DNA of 64,000 nt, taken from Bdellovibrionaceae bacterium UBA2339. Lineage in GTDB: Bacteria; Bdellovibrionota; Bdellovibrionia; Bdellovibrionales; JAMPXM01. The notes under the pieces are model-generated. The model saw nothing but the letters and a program-made list of their open reading frames with translations, was not told where the DNA came from and did no database searches. Location: the NCBI GenBank assembly GCA_002344785.1, contig DDUL01000052.1:32191-96190 (forward strand), given 5' to 3'. Shown here one piece after another: positions 8,484 to 17,184 of the stretch. The position numbers were made by a program, and so were the translations under genes. How positions within the stretch are numbered: position 1 is the first letter of the stretch; the number at the start of each line of letters is the position of its first letter.

Positions 8484-8540
8484 TTTCCCAGACCTTCTCG
8501 TCAACTCCTCACATCGATCGCCGGGAGAGCCAACAACGTC

Positions 8541-9584
8541 ATGAGCTTTTTCGACAAAATTACGGATTACTTTGCCAACGACCTCGCGATTGACCTCGGT
8601 ACCGCCAACACTCTCGTTTACGCCAAAGGTCACGGCATCATTCTCGACGAACCTTCGGTCGTTGCTGTTCAGAAAAACTATCGCGGCATGCTCAATCGCG
8701 TTCTCGCGGTCGGTAAAGAAGCGAAAGAAATGCTGGGCCGTACTCCGGGCTCCATCGTCGCGATCCGACCGATCAAAGACGGCGTCATCGCCGATTTCGA
8801 AGTCACACAACAAATGCTCAAGTACTTCATTGCGAAGTCGACGGCGCATAAAAAATCAGTGCTTCGTCCGCGGATCATCATCTGCGTTCCCTATGGAATC
8901 ACGCAGGTCGAGAAGAAAGCCGTGAAGGAATCCGCATTTTCGGCGGGTGCGCGTGAAGTGTATTTGATCGAAGAGCCGATGGCGGCGGCGATCGGCGCGG
9001 GTCTGCCGATCACTGAACCGATCGGTAACATGGTCGTTGATATCGGTGGCGGCACGACAGGTGTCGCCGTGATTTCATTGAACGGCATCGTTTACTGCAA
9101 ATCGATCAAAGTTGCGGGCGACAAGTTCGACGAGGCGATCGTCAACTATGTCCGCCGCCAGTTTAACTTGCTCATTGGTGAGCAGTCGGCCGAGCGAATC
9201 AAAATTCAAATCGGCAATGCGTATCCCTTTGAAGAAGAACGCGTGATGGAGATCAAGGGTCGCGATCTGGTCGCGGGTGCGCCGAAGACGATCGAGATCA
9301 CATCTTCGCAAGTCAACGACGCGCTGATGGACCCGCTCTCCGAAGTCGTCGACGCCGTACGTACCGCACTCGAGAAGACTCCACCGGAACTTGCCGCCGA
9401 CATCGTCGACAACGGCATTGTGCTGACGGGTGGGGGCGCCTTGCTTGCGAACCTCGACATTCTTCTTCGTGAGCGAACAGGACTGCCGGTCACGATCGCT
9501 GAAGATCCTTTGACCTGCGTGGTTTTGGGTTCCGGAAAAGCCTTGGATCAGTTCGATCTCTATAAGCAAGTTTGCGTGGATTGA
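8541..9584 (+). CDS. mreB: rod shape-determining protein MreB
   Basis: 347 residues, the standard MreB length. Actin-fold ATP-binding motifs are visible: phosphate 1 loop AIDLGTANTLVY (about 16-27), connect 1 and phosphate 2 region MVVDIGGGTTGVAVISL, and adenosine region GIVLTGGGALL. MreB filaments move under the inner membrane and direct cell-wall synthesis along the cell length. In many bacteria mreC and mreD follow; here a sigma-factor-like gene follows instead after 36 bp, so mreCD must be elsewhere. GGGAGAG lies about 12 bases before the ATG. Confidence 0.98.
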   Translation: MSFFDKITDYFANDLAIDLGTANTLVYAKGHGIILDEPSVVAVQKNYRGMLNRVLAVGKEAKEMLGRTPGSIVAIRPIKDGVIADFEVTQQMLKYFIAKSTAHKKSVLRPRIIICVPYGITQVEKKAVKESAFSAGAREVYLIEEPMAAAIGAGLPITEPIGNMVVDIGGGTTGVAVISLNGIVYCKSIKVAGDKFDEAIVNYVRRQFNLLIGEQSAERIKIQIGNAYPFEEERVMEIKGRDLVAGAPKTIEITSSQVNDALMDPLSEVVDAVRTALEKTPPELAADIVDNGIVLTGGGALLANLDILLRERTGLPVTIAEDPLTCVVLGSGKALDQFDLYKQVCVD

Positions 9585-9620
9585 GGTCGAAATGCAGAGC
9601 GGTGGGGGACTTGAGGTTCA

Positions 9621-10094
9621 ATGAAACTGGATCAAGTTCGTTCCATCGCCTTGTTTTTTGCTCTGGGATTGATGGATCAGAAGTCCGCCCAGCAAGCCGC
9701 GCAAAAAACCATCGCATCTCTTAAAGCTAAGTTTGGCGATCGTCCCAGTTCGCCGGATGCGGCGCTCTGGTCGACAGCCGCGGTATTGGCCGAGTGTCGC
9801 AAACAATGGAAAACCCACGCGCGTTCCTTGCCAGGTCATCGCGTGCGCACAGGTGATGAACACTTCGTGATTCCTTCTGACTTTGATTTGCAGGTTTGGC
9901 GACGCTATCAAAAGGATGCGCCTGAAGAAGATGTGATGGCGACATTGATGAAGAATCTATTTCACGCCACGGATGAAGAGCTGGCCGAAGGCCTGCAGAC
10001 TTCGGTGGGCACCATACGCTTTCGACTGGGCAAGAGCGTTCGTCAACTTGGGCTGTCGATCCGCAGCCAACCGAAAGATGGCCCGATCACATGA
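9621..10094 (+). CDS. divergent sigma-70 family (ECF-like) protein
   Basis: 157 residues with no close family that I recognise. The N-terminus (IALFFALGLMDQKSAQQAAQ) has the spacing of a degenerate ECF region 2. Residues about 108-147 contain TDEELAEGLQTSVGTIRFRL, a good helix-turn-helix of the sigma region 4 type (compare eEIAe.L..s.gTvrsRL). The gene overlaps the next one by 4 bp (ATGA), and that product looks like an anti-sigma factor, which supports the reading. It could also be a regulator that kept only the region 4 fold. GAGG precedes the ATG by 5 bases. Confidence 0.5.
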   Translation: MKLDQVRSIALFFALGLMDQKSAQQAAQKTIASLKAKFGDRPSSPDAALWSTAAVLAECRKQWKTHARSLPGHRVRTGDEHFVIPSDFDLQVWRRYQKDAPEEDVMATLMKNLFHATDEELAEGLQTSVGTIRFRLGKSVRQLGLSIRSQPKDGPIT

Positions 10095-11122
10095 GCGATT
10101 CGAATGATGGCCGCCGCAAGCTGACTCCGTTCTTAGCTCACGAGATGTTGTACGACTATGTCGTCGGCAATCTCGATCCGGAACGACGTGCCGCAGTCGA
10201 AGACTTCATTCGTTCAGATCGCGAAAGCCAGAATCTGCTCGAGGCCATTCGGCGCGGGCTTCGCTATGCCGAGCGACTTGATGAATTGAATCTAACGCCA
10301 AGTGAACTCGAGCACATCTCAAGTGCCGAATCCTTTGTGTCCCTCTCCAAGCGCATGTCGCGTTGGTCGGAGTGGCCGGATGCTTTGCGCTGGTCGATTG
10401 TCGCCGTCTTCATTTCCACCATGACAGCACTCACTGTGGTCACTGTTCCTTGGAACAAGGCCGCGCGATTTGTTCCGTCTTGGAACTTAGGTCAGTCGGC
10501 GGATCAAGGTGAGCATCTCAAGTTGGCGGATCTTTCGCGTTCACAAGTCGACGAAGAAGAAATGGAGGATTCTGGCAGCGGAATCACGGACTCGGCCAAT
10601 GCCGACGCCGGTACGACTGGGGATTCAAGCGGAGATCAGGAATTTGCGGACTCAGCGCCCGTGGCCTCTTCCGTAACTTCGAAGCCGAACCCAACTCCCC
10701 AGCCAACGCCACTCGCTTCGCAACTTCCGCCCGTCGTGGCCATGGCCCCGACACCGCGACCGCAGCCGACGCCGGTCGCAAATGCAACCCCGGCGCAGGG
10801 GATTGCATCGCGAAGCAAGCCCGCCGAGCAAGGCGTGGTGAATCGGGCCTTCATGAGCATCGATCGGCTTGACGAGTTGTCGCCGAAAATCGTCGTGCAA
10901 ATCAAAGAATTGGGTGCGGAGAAAGCCGGCGAGGTCGAGTTGGGTTGGAAGCGCGGCACAGGCCGCTATTTTCACTTTGCGATTCCCGAGGCCAACGAAG
11001 CGCGACTTCTCGAAGTGCTTCGGGCCTATGGTCCAGTCCGAATTTCAAAGGATGTCCACCCGCGCGTGATGCCGCCGGGCCAGCTTCGATTTATCCTATG
11101 GATCGAGTCATCTGGAAATTGA
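10091..11122 (+). CDS. membrane anti-sigma-factor-like protein
   Basis: 343 residues. Residues about 12-55 (LAHEMLYDYVVGNLDPERRA) match the N-terminal cytoplasmic domain of anti-sigma factors (a helix pair before the membrane), but without the zinc-binding His/Cys residues. One membrane segment lies at about 99-119. A Pro/Thr/Ser-rich, acidic linker (about 140-245) leads to a conserved-looking C-terminal periplasmic domain ending in RFILWIES. Start and stop overlap with the sigma-like gene upstream supports joint function: the pair may sense an envelope signal and control a regulon. The gene lies 21 bp before the sensor kinase gene, so the three may form one operon. Confidence 0.55.
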   Translation: MSDSNDGRRKLTPFLAHEMLYDYVVGNLDPERRAAVEDFIRSDRESQNLLEAIRRGLRYAERLDELNLTPSELEHISSAESFVSLSKRMSRWSEWPDALRWSIVAVFISTMTALTVVTVPWNKAARFVPSWNLGQSADQGEHLKLADLSRSQVDEEEMEDSGSGITDSANADAGTTGDSSGDQEFADSAPVASSVTSKPNPTPQPTPLASQLPPVVAMAPTPRPQPTPVANATPAQGIASRSKPAEQGVVNRAFMSIDRLDELSPKIVVQIKELGAEKAGEVELGWKRGTGRYFHFAIPEANEARLLEVLRAYGPVRISKDVHPRVMPPGQLRFILWIESSGN

Positions 11123-11143
11123 GCCCAGCCTGAGGAGATCCAC

Positions 11144-13123
11144 GTGCCGACCCCTGCCGCGCGACCGGCCGCAACGGCCATGTCGTCTCGACGACGAAAC
11201 TATCGTCCGCGCCGAAGTCTCAGAACCATTCTGTTGATTTGGTTCTTGCTGCTCTCGTTGGTCCCGCTCATGTTCGTGACCGGCTACTCACTGGTGAAAT
11301 ACGAAGAAGCCATCGACTCCGAGCTTGTGCAGCGGTTGCAGGCGAACTCGCGCGAAGTGGCCACCACGATTTCTGAGTATGAGCGATATCTTGCCACACG
11401 TCGTGACCGACTTCGCAATGATCCCAAGCTGCAATTCCATCTGAGTGTCGGCTCTGCCGTGGCCGTTCGCCAAATGACCTCAGGAATCTTGGCCAATAGC
11501 TTTGTATCCGAAATCTCAGTCTTCGATCGCGACTACCAACGCATTTCGGTTTTGTCGCAAGCGGATTTGCAAGTCGGTCGTGAGGCGATCAATCCAGAGC
11601 CGCAACTCGCTCTGCACGAGGCCTTCACACAGAAGCTGGGGCAACAACACCAAATTGTTGTGGCGAGTGTTGGACCACAAAATAGTTTAGATCTGATCTC
11701 CATCGTTCGCATCGACGGCAAAAACGGCAGCCCCGTCGGAGCCGTCGAAGAAGTGATCAACTTAGGCGGCGCCTTTCTCGAAAATCTGAAGAAGCGACTT
11801 GGTCTGGAGATTCTGGTGTTTGATTCACGAGGTGACCTGGTCGCCGCCAGTCACCCGGATCTCTTGTTGTTTCCCAAGGACTACTTCCACGGCAATGTTC
11901 AAGCTTTGGCATCGGGCGGGCAGTCGCTGTTTGATTTGGCTCTTCGCGGAGAGCCGCTGGGCTTCATGCTCACCAAGATTCAGTGGGGCGACTCCAATTT
12001 TTCGATTGGACTTGGAGCCAGCAAGCGCAAAGCGAAGGCCGTACTTCGCAACATCAACTTAGCCTTCTTCACGGTGATCGGCGCCGTCGGTCTGCTGCTC
12101 ATCCTCACCGCTTTTGTCACTTCGCGGATCGTGCTCCGTCCTCTCAATGATTTGGTAGAGGCACTTCGTAGTATGGAGCTTGAAGATGGTCCGATCGAAA
12201 TCCCGGTGACCACCGAAACCGAGATCGGCGTGCTCACCGAAAGCTTCAACGAGATGTCGCATCGAATCCATCTCGCCCGCCAAGAACTCAAGACAAAGAT
12301 CGAAGAGCTCGAGGCCGCCAATCGCGAAATTCGTGACACTCAGGCGCGCCTGGTGCACACCGCAAAAATGGCGAGTCTCGGTCAACTTGTCGCAGGCGTA
12401 GCGCACGAGCTCAATAATCCCATCGGCTTTGTTTACAGCAACATGGCGACGCTTCGCGATTACTCACAGAGACTCGTCCACCTCATCGAACTTGCGGAGA
12501 AAAATCCCAAGGCCCTTGAGTCCGAGAAGGCGAAGGCTGACTACGAGTTCGTCCAAGCCGATCTGCCTAAGTTGATCGCGTCCTGCGAAGACGGCGCTCG
12601 GCGCATGAAAGAGATCGTGGTCAAGCTTCGCAACTTCTCCCGCTTGGATGAGGCGAAGCTCAAGAAGGTCAACTTGCGCGACGGATTGGAGAGCACCTTG
12701 GCGCTTCTGCACGGTGAGCTCAAGAATCGCATCGAAGTCGAGGCCGAGTACGCCGAGGTTCCCGAAGTCACTTGCTACGCCAGCCAAATCAATCAAGTGT
12801 TCATGAACATTCTTTCCAATGGCGCTCAGGCGATTGAGGGCGAAGGCAAAATTCGCATTCAACTTGATCAGCCGGATGCGCAACACGTGCGCGTGCGAAT
12901 TTCTGACTCGGGACGTGGCATGGATCGAGAAACTCTCGAGCGAATCTTCGACCCCTTCTTCACCACCAAAGACGTCGGCCAAGGCACAGGCCTAGGACTT
13001 TCCATCTCCTACGGCATCATCAAAAAGCATGGCGGGGAGATTCAAGTGACCTCGAGCCCCGGCCAGGGATCGGAATTCACGATTCTCCTGCCCATTGAGA
13101 GCGCGCTGCCTGCGGGCAGCTAG
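11144..13123 (+). CDS. membrane sensor histidine kinase
   Basis: 659 residues. A membrane segment at about 29-49, a periplasmic sensor domain (about 50-300, Cache-like by length) and a second segment (about 302-325) are followed by a HAMP linker, a coiled coil (LKTKIEELEAANREI), and a HisKA domain with phospho-acceptor H421 in VAGVAHELNNPIGF. The HATPase domain has an N box (NILSNGAQAIEG), G1 (DSGRGMD) and G2 (GTGLGLSIS). The HELNNP group commonly acts on separate response regulators, and none is adjacent. The GTG start has GAGGAG 7-8 bases upstream. The protein would autophosphorylate in response to a periplasmic cue. Confidence 0.92.
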   Translation: MPTPAARPAATAMSSRRRNYRPRRSLRTILLIWFLLLSLVPLMFVTGYSLVKYEEAIDSELVQRLQANSREVATTISEYERYLATRRDRLRNDPKLQFHLSVGSAVAVRQMTSGILANSFVSEISVFDRDYQRISVLSQADLQVGREAINPEPQLALHEAFTQKLGQQHQIVVASVGPQNSLDLISIVRIDGKNGSPVGAVEEVINLGGAFLENLKKRLGLEILVFDSRGDLVAASHPDLLLFPKDYFHGNVQALASGGQSLFDLALRGEPLGFMLTKIQWGDSNFSIGLGASKRKAKAVLRNINLAFFTVIGAVGLLLILTAFVTSRIVLRPLNDLVEALRSMELEDGPIEIPVTTETEIGVLTESFNEMSHRIHLARQELKTKIEELEAANREIRDTQARLVHTAKMASLGQLVAGVAHELNNPIGFVYSNMATLRDYSQRLVHLIELAEKNPKALESEKAKADYEFVQADLPKLIASCEDGARRMKEIVVKLRNFSRLDEAKLKKVNLRDGLESTLALLHGELKNRIEVEAEYAEVPEVTCYASQINQVFMNILSNGAQAIEGEGKIRIQLDQPDAQHVRVRISDSGRGMDRETLERIFDPFFTTKDVGQGTGLGLSISYGIIKKHGGEIQVTSSPGQGSEFTILLPIESALPAGS

Positions 13124-13132
13124 CTTTTCATC

Positions 13133-13160
13133 TCAAGACCTCCGTCGAGTTCGCCGATAA
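13133..13160 (+). promoter_or_regulatory. possible sigma-28 (FliA-type) promoter
   Basis: GCCGATAA at 13153-13160 is an exact match to the -10 consensus of flagellar sigma-28. TCAAGACC, 12 bases upstream at 13133-13140, partly matches the -35 consensus TAAAGTTT (four of eight, with the usual spacer 11). A transcript from it would start near 13167 and run into the gene at 13222 through the GTCTCA/TGAGAC dyad. It rests on inspection only. Confidence 0.4.
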
Positions 13161-13186
13161 GATACTTGAAGGGGCATCCGATGCGC

Positions 13187-13201
13187 GTCTCATTTTGAGA
13201 C
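13187..13201. promoter_or_regulatory. GTCTCA-N3-TGAGAC dyad, copy 1
   Basis: GTCTCA-TTT-TGAGAC, one of four 15-bp dyads with identical 6-bp arms in this window. It lies in the 98-bp gap between the histidine kinase and the membrane protein starting near 13222, downstream of a candidate sigma-28 promoter. Operator function is inferred. Confidence 0.55.
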
Positions 13202-13221
13202 AAGCGTCGGCGTGTGAACTC

Positions 13222-14259
13222 ATGAACGCGAAGCGCGCTTATCCCAAACCGGCTTCACTGAAGCGATCAAAGCCCGTGCTGGATCCCTCCAGCACGTCGG
13301 CTCATCGCGCGAAGCTTCGCGCGCAAGAGATCCGCGACCTTTTCAATCGCTCACAGGAAAAGACTCTCGCCATTCCTCCGCAAAACGCCTTGCCGGACGC
13401 TTCGCCCGAAGATGATGAGAAGACGATTCCGCTCTCACCCGTTGCCGTCAAACATCAGGCTCGCGCGACCCAGGGCGAAGACACGCGCCTGATCGCACCC
13501 GTGTATCGGGATTCCGCTCGCCAGCGGCCCGAGGACGCGGTGATCGCCAACGCGCCTTACAGTCCTGCCATTCGCATCACTGATCCCAATTCGCCCGGTC
13601 CTGCGCCGTTCTCGGATGCGACGACGCGAATTCACAATCAGCCCATCGCCCAATCGAGCGAAGAGTCAGCGAGTGAAACTGAAGAAGATCAACAAGGGCG
13701 TCCGTGGTTCGCGTGGATGCTCGTCGCAGTCAGCGTGATCGGTCTTTCGATTTGGCAATATCGCGAGTTCACAGCACAGAGGTCCGAGGGTCTTCCCTTA
13801 GGGCGCCCGCGCGGTGAAATCTCCGTGAGCGAAAGTCGCGAACGAATTTCTTTTTATCGCACGCATCTCGGCAATGTGCTGAATCGTCAGCGAGTCGAAG
13901 TCGAAATGGAAAACTTCCGTAAGGCGCCCACGCAAAGTGTTGAGCTGACAACACGCGATTCGGCGCGCCCACTGCTTGGCGTGCCGCTCACACAAGAAGG
14001 TCTGCCTTCGATCGATCGCGGGCAACTCGTGCCGGTATCGCCGGATCATCCCGACGCGCGCATTCAATATTCGCTGCAGGAGGAAGCTGACCGCGAAGCT
14101 TGGACAAAAAAGGCCAACGAGCAGTACATCGACGACTTTCTCGCCAATGCTCGAGCGCAAGGCTATGATGTCATCCTCGATAAGGATCTCAACGTCATCG
14201 ATGTGCGTCCCGCCCGAAAGGGATCCACCGGACCATCACGCGGCGGCGTCAGCCGCTAA
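13222..14259 (+). CDS. single-pass membrane protein of unknown function
   Basis: About 345 residues that I do not recognise. The first 150 residues are charged, proline-rich and probably disordered. One membrane segment (WFAWMLVAVSVIGLSIW) falls at about 160-176, and the C-terminal part is a soluble, presumably periplasmic domain with LSRNR-like basic patches and a DNARAQGYDVILDKDLNVID-like end. The start is uncertain: the ATG at 13222 is preferred, while a TTG at 13195 lies inside the upstream dyad. Its own possible sigma-28 promoter would tie it to motility or a free-swimming phase, but that depends on the promoter being real. Confidence 0.6.
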   Translation: MNAKRAYPKPASLKRSKPVLDPSSTSAHRAKLRAQEIRDLFNRSQEKTLAIPPQNALPDASPEDDEKTIPLSPVAVKHQARATQGEDTRLIAPVYRDSARQRPEDAVIANAPYSPAIRITDPNSPGPAPFSDATTRIHNQPIAQSSEESASETEEDQQGRPWFAWMLVAVSVIGLSIWQYREFTAQRSEGLPLGRPRGEISVSESRERISFYRTHLGNVLNRQRVEVEMENFRKAPTQSVELTTRDSARPLLGVPLTQEGLPSIDRGQLVPVSPDHPDARIQYSLQEEADREAWTKKANEQYIDDFLANARAQGYDVILDKDLNVIDVRPARKGSTGPSRGGVSR

Positions 14260-14313
14260 ACGAGGCGCGCGGCCCCATGCGGCCCGCTGCCAACTGAATC
14301 ACTCACATTCAAT

Positions 14314-14850
14314 TCACCTATGTGGGACCTCTTGAATCCGCGGAGGTTCGCGAAAGAGCTGCGGCCGAAGGGCCGCGAGCGATTTGTAGCTTCGCTCCGT
14401 CACGATCACATGATCGATCACAGGAATCTCCATCATCCATGAACAACGCGTGATCTTTTCCGTAAAGGCCCAGTCCAGCGACGAGGGGCGCGGATCACCG
14501 GAGGGATGATTGTGCAAAAGTAAGAGTCGGCTGGCATTCATGCGGACCGCAAACCGGAACACATCGCGCGGATGCGCCAGGCAACAGTCGACGGTGCCGC
14601 GAAAGAGCATCTCAGCATGAATGAGTTCTTGAGCTGTCGTGAGCGCCATCGCCCAAAACTCCTCGCGATCCATGCGCAAGTGCGGACGCAGCCAGTTGGC
14701 CGCCGCTCGTGCTGTGCCGATTCGAACTCTGCGGGGATGACCTGTCTTCGACGTTCGTCGAGGCTCAGTCGCCAATTCGCTCTCCACCTGAGAAGAGACG
14801 CGGAGCGCAGAGTGAGAGTTTGCCGTGAAGTTAATGTGTCCCTGAGACAT
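14314..14850 (-). CDS. RadC-like JAB-domain protein
   Basis: About 178 residues. The JAMM/MPN core is visible: HNHPSGDPRPS (the RadC signature with metal-ligand histidines) followed by a late acidic residue pair and VIDHVIVTERSYKSL. The N-terminal helix-hairpin-helix region of full-length RadC is missing, so this is a short form with a basic N-terminal stretch. Despite the old DNA-repair name, the biochemical role of RadC proteins is not settled. I chose the ATG at 14850 because AAGGGG lies about 8 bases upstream; an in-frame extension to 14907 has no such support. Confidence 0.82.
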   Translation of the reverse strand: MSQGHINFTANSHSALRVSSQVESELATEPRRTSKTGHPRRVRIGTARAAANWLRPHLRMDREEFWAMALTTAQELIHAEMLFRGTVDCCLAHPRDVFRFAVRMNASRLLLLHNHPSGDPRPSSLDWAFTEKITRCSWMMEIPVIDHVIVTERSYKSLAALRPQLFREPPRIQEVPHR

Positions 14851-15190
14851 GAGGTTTTCCCCTTGTAAAATTGCACGCCAAGCCAAGCCAAGCTGTAGGG
14901 GCGGCAACGCTTTGAGATTATGAATTCGCCTGCGATGGACGAAGCTTACGGCGCACCAGGCTTGGAACGGTTTTTTTGAACGACTGTGGCTTTTTCGTCC
15001 GACGCTCTCCGTCTTGCGACGGGTGCCGTCACCCTCGTCGCTGAGGTCCGTTGGTGTGGACTCGCACGAAAGACGATGTCCAAGGTTGCAGGCCCTATGT
15101 TCGCTTCTTTACAATGAACTCCGCGAGATGTTCCACATTCAAACCGTCGCCTATGCGAGCCGTGCTGAACGCGAACCGAGGAGTATCAAG
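14851..15190. other. 340-bp divergent intergenic region
   Basis: This lies between the radC-like gene (minus) and the lpoB-like gene (plus) and should hold promoters for both. Visible structure is limited to three tandem copies of GCCAA at about 14877-14891. A plus-strand frame runs through most of it into the LpoB-like gene, but the ribosome-binding site and lipoprotein signal place the true start at 15191. Confidence 0.5.
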
Positions 15191-15892
15191 ATGATGAAGT
15201 TCCCGAAACCCAAGCTTAAGAATTCAGATCGAACGTCTGCGCCGACTGATGCGAATCTTCCTCAATCTGCATTTCAACGCTTCATGCGTTCAAGCCTTGT
15301 CGTCGCGATGGCGGTGATCGCCTTGGCGGGCAGCTCGATGTTGACGGGCTGCGGACCCAAAGCCTTCGTGCGCGGCGAATACGAAGATCCGCAGGAAGAG
15401 AACAACCTCAATGACCTGTGGTCTGAAACCGACATGCAGAAAGTCGTCGCGGATCTGGTTGCTTCCATGATCAATCACAACGAAATCGCGAACGCCAAAC
15501 GTCCGCCGCTGGTGATGATCACCAAGCTGCAGAACAAAACCGGCGAAGTGATCGACACACAGAACGTCATGGATATGGTTCGCGTTGAATTGTCGCGCGG
15601 CGGACGCGTGGCCTTCGTCAACCGCGAGGCCCGCGAAGACGTCGCTGCCGAATACGAGTATCAAGGTTCGGGTATGGTGTCCGAGGAGTCGAAAAAGGGT
15701 AAGGGCGGCCAACTCGGAGCTGACTTCATCATCGACGGTCGCTTGGACTCCATCGTTCAACAAGCGGGCAAAGATAAAACCGTGTACTACAAAGTCACGC
15801 TTCAGCTCACCAACTTGAAGACCAACGTGATCGCTTGGACGGACTACAAGCAGATTCGCAAAAAGTATCGCAAACAATCCGTCGGACTCTAA
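15191..15892 (+). CDS. LpoB-like penicillin-binding protein activator lipoprotein
   Basis: About 233 residues. A basic N-terminal region and a hydrophobic segment end in the lipobox LTGC with lipidated C54, so the mature protein is an outer-membrane or periplasmic lipoprotein. The mature part has the LpoB-fold elements: VMITKLQNKTGEVIDT, a strand-helix unit ending in GGRVAFVNREAR, then GADFIIDGRLDSI and LTNLKTNVIAWTD. In E. coli LpoB stimulates PBP1b; here the role would be to activate a class A PBP. GAGGAG stands 8 bases before the ATG. The following gene encodes a COG3014 lipoprotein, the usual partner in gene neighbourhoods. The 33-residue stretch before the hydrophobic segment is long for a signal peptide. 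Confidence 0.85.
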   Translation: MMKFPKPKLKNSDRTSAPTDANLPQSAFQRFMRSSLVVAMAVIALAGSSMLTGCGPKAFVRGEYEDPQEENNLNDLWSETDMQKVVADLVASMINHNEIANAKRPPLVMITKLQNKTGEVIDTQNVMDMVRVELSRGGRVAFVNREAREDVAAEYEYQGSGMVSEESKKGKGGQLGADFIIDGRLDSIVQQAGKDKTVYYKVTLQLTNLKTNVIAWTDYKQIRKKYRKQSVGL

Positions 15893-15925
15893 TTCCCCCA
15901 AGGGAACTTCACCATCGAGGTCCCC

Positions 15926-17182
15926 ATGTTGAACGCCCTGAGAATCACGCTTGCGATTTCCGTCGTGATCTTGACCTCAGGGTGCGCGACCTATCAGTCC
16001 GAGGTCGACACCGCTCGTCGTTCACTGCGTGACAACCCCGAACAAGCTGTTGAACTTTTGAAACCCAAGGCCGAGGCCGAAGGCCGCGATCAGCTGGTCT
16101 ACCTTCTCGACTATGCGACAGCCCTGCAGGCGGCCGGTCGCTTCGAAGAAAGCGCGCGCGCTTTTTTGCAAGCCGAACGACTCGCAGATCTCAAAGACTA
16201 TCATTCGGTGAGTCAGGTCGCGGCGTCGCTCGCGCTCAGCGAAGAGATGGTTCAGTACAAAGGCGATGACTTCGAAAAAGTGCTGATCAATGGCCTTAAC
16301 GCCATCAACTACTTAGAAATGGGTCAGTTCGAAAACGCCGTCGTGCAAGTGCGCGCGGTGAACAACAAGCTCAATGCACTTCGCACCGATGAGCGTCCCG
16401 CCTTCAATCAAAGTCCCTTCGCCTTCTATCTAGGTGCAGTACTTTTTGAAGCGGATCGTGATTTCGACAACGCCTACATTCTCTACACCAAGGCTTACGA
16501 GGTCGCGCCTCAGTATCCGCCGCTTCGCGCCGATCTGATTCGCGCGGCACTGCAAGCTCAGCGCGCCGATCAGGTGGAGCGTTGGAAGAAGCAGTTTCCC
16601 GACATTGAAATTCGTCCTGAGTGGAAGGATCGCAAAGTCCGCGATCAGCTCGGCGAAATGGTGCTGATCTTTCAGCAAGGCTGGGGCCCACGGAAGGCCC
16701 AGCGCCCCGAAGCTCCGCGCTATCCTAAACTTGTGCCAGTGGGCTCGATCATTCGCAAAGCCCGCGTGCATCTGACGAACGAAAAGGGCGAGACTCAGTC
16801 CATCGACTCCAGTTTGATCTATTCGATCGAAGACATCGCGGTGAAAGCCCTGGAAGATGATTATTCGCGCTTAGTCGCTTCGCGCGTCGGCGGAGTGGCG
16901 ACGAAGGCCGTACTCGCCGATCAAGTTCGACAAAAAAACGAGGCCTTGGGGCAACTCGCTTGGATCGCCATGAACATGGCGGATCGCGCGGATCTTCGAC
17001 AGTGGTCGACATTGCCGGCCAGTTTCCAACTGGCGCGCAAGTCCTTGCCCACGGGTCGCTACAAAGTGCGAGTTGAAGGCCTGGATCTCTATGGAAATCA
17101 CATCGCCGACTTGATTGCGGAGCGCGAAATCAAAGTCGAAGCGCGCAAGAAAGTCTTCGTGAACGCGCGGTCATTTGATTGA
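15926..17182 (+). CDS. COG3014-family TPR lipoprotein
   Basis: 418 residues with a short lipoprotein signal peptide ending LTSGC at residue 20. Tetratricopeptide-like helix pairs occupy about 35-260 (for example ALQAAGRFEESARAFLQAE), and a C-terminal beta-rich part follows (PVGSIIRKARVHL to the end). Proteins of this family are often encoded beside LpoB, as here 33 bp downstream, so the two probably form an operon and act at the same cell-wall synthesis site. The molecular role of COG3014 is not known. GAGG precedes the ATG by 5 bases. Confidence 0.8.
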   Translation: MLNALRITLAISVVILTSGCATYQSEVDTARRSLRDNPEQAVELLKPKAEAEGRDQLVYLLDYATALQAAGRFEESARAFLQAERLADLKDYHSVSQVAASLALSEEMVQYKGDDFEKVLINGLNAINYLEMGQFENAVVQVRAVNNKLNALRTDERPAFNQSPFAFYLGAVLFEADRDFDNAYILYTKAYEVAPQYPPLRADLIRAALQAQRADQVERWKKQFPDIEIRPEWKDRKVRDQLGEMVLIFQQGWGPRKAQRPEAPRYPKLVPVGSIIRKARVHLTNEKGETQSIDSSLIYSIEDIAVKALEDDYSRLVASRVGGVATKAVLADQVRQKNEALGQLAWIAMNMADRADLRQWSTLPASFQLARKSLPTGRYKVRVEGLDLYGNHIADLIAEREIKVEARKKVFVNARSFD

Positions 17183-17184
17183 GT

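Noticed and set aside
14877..14891. Three tandem GCCAA units, considered as a repeat-based regulatory or phase-variable tract.
   Set aside because: Three five-base copies are too few for slippage control and lie outside any start codon region.
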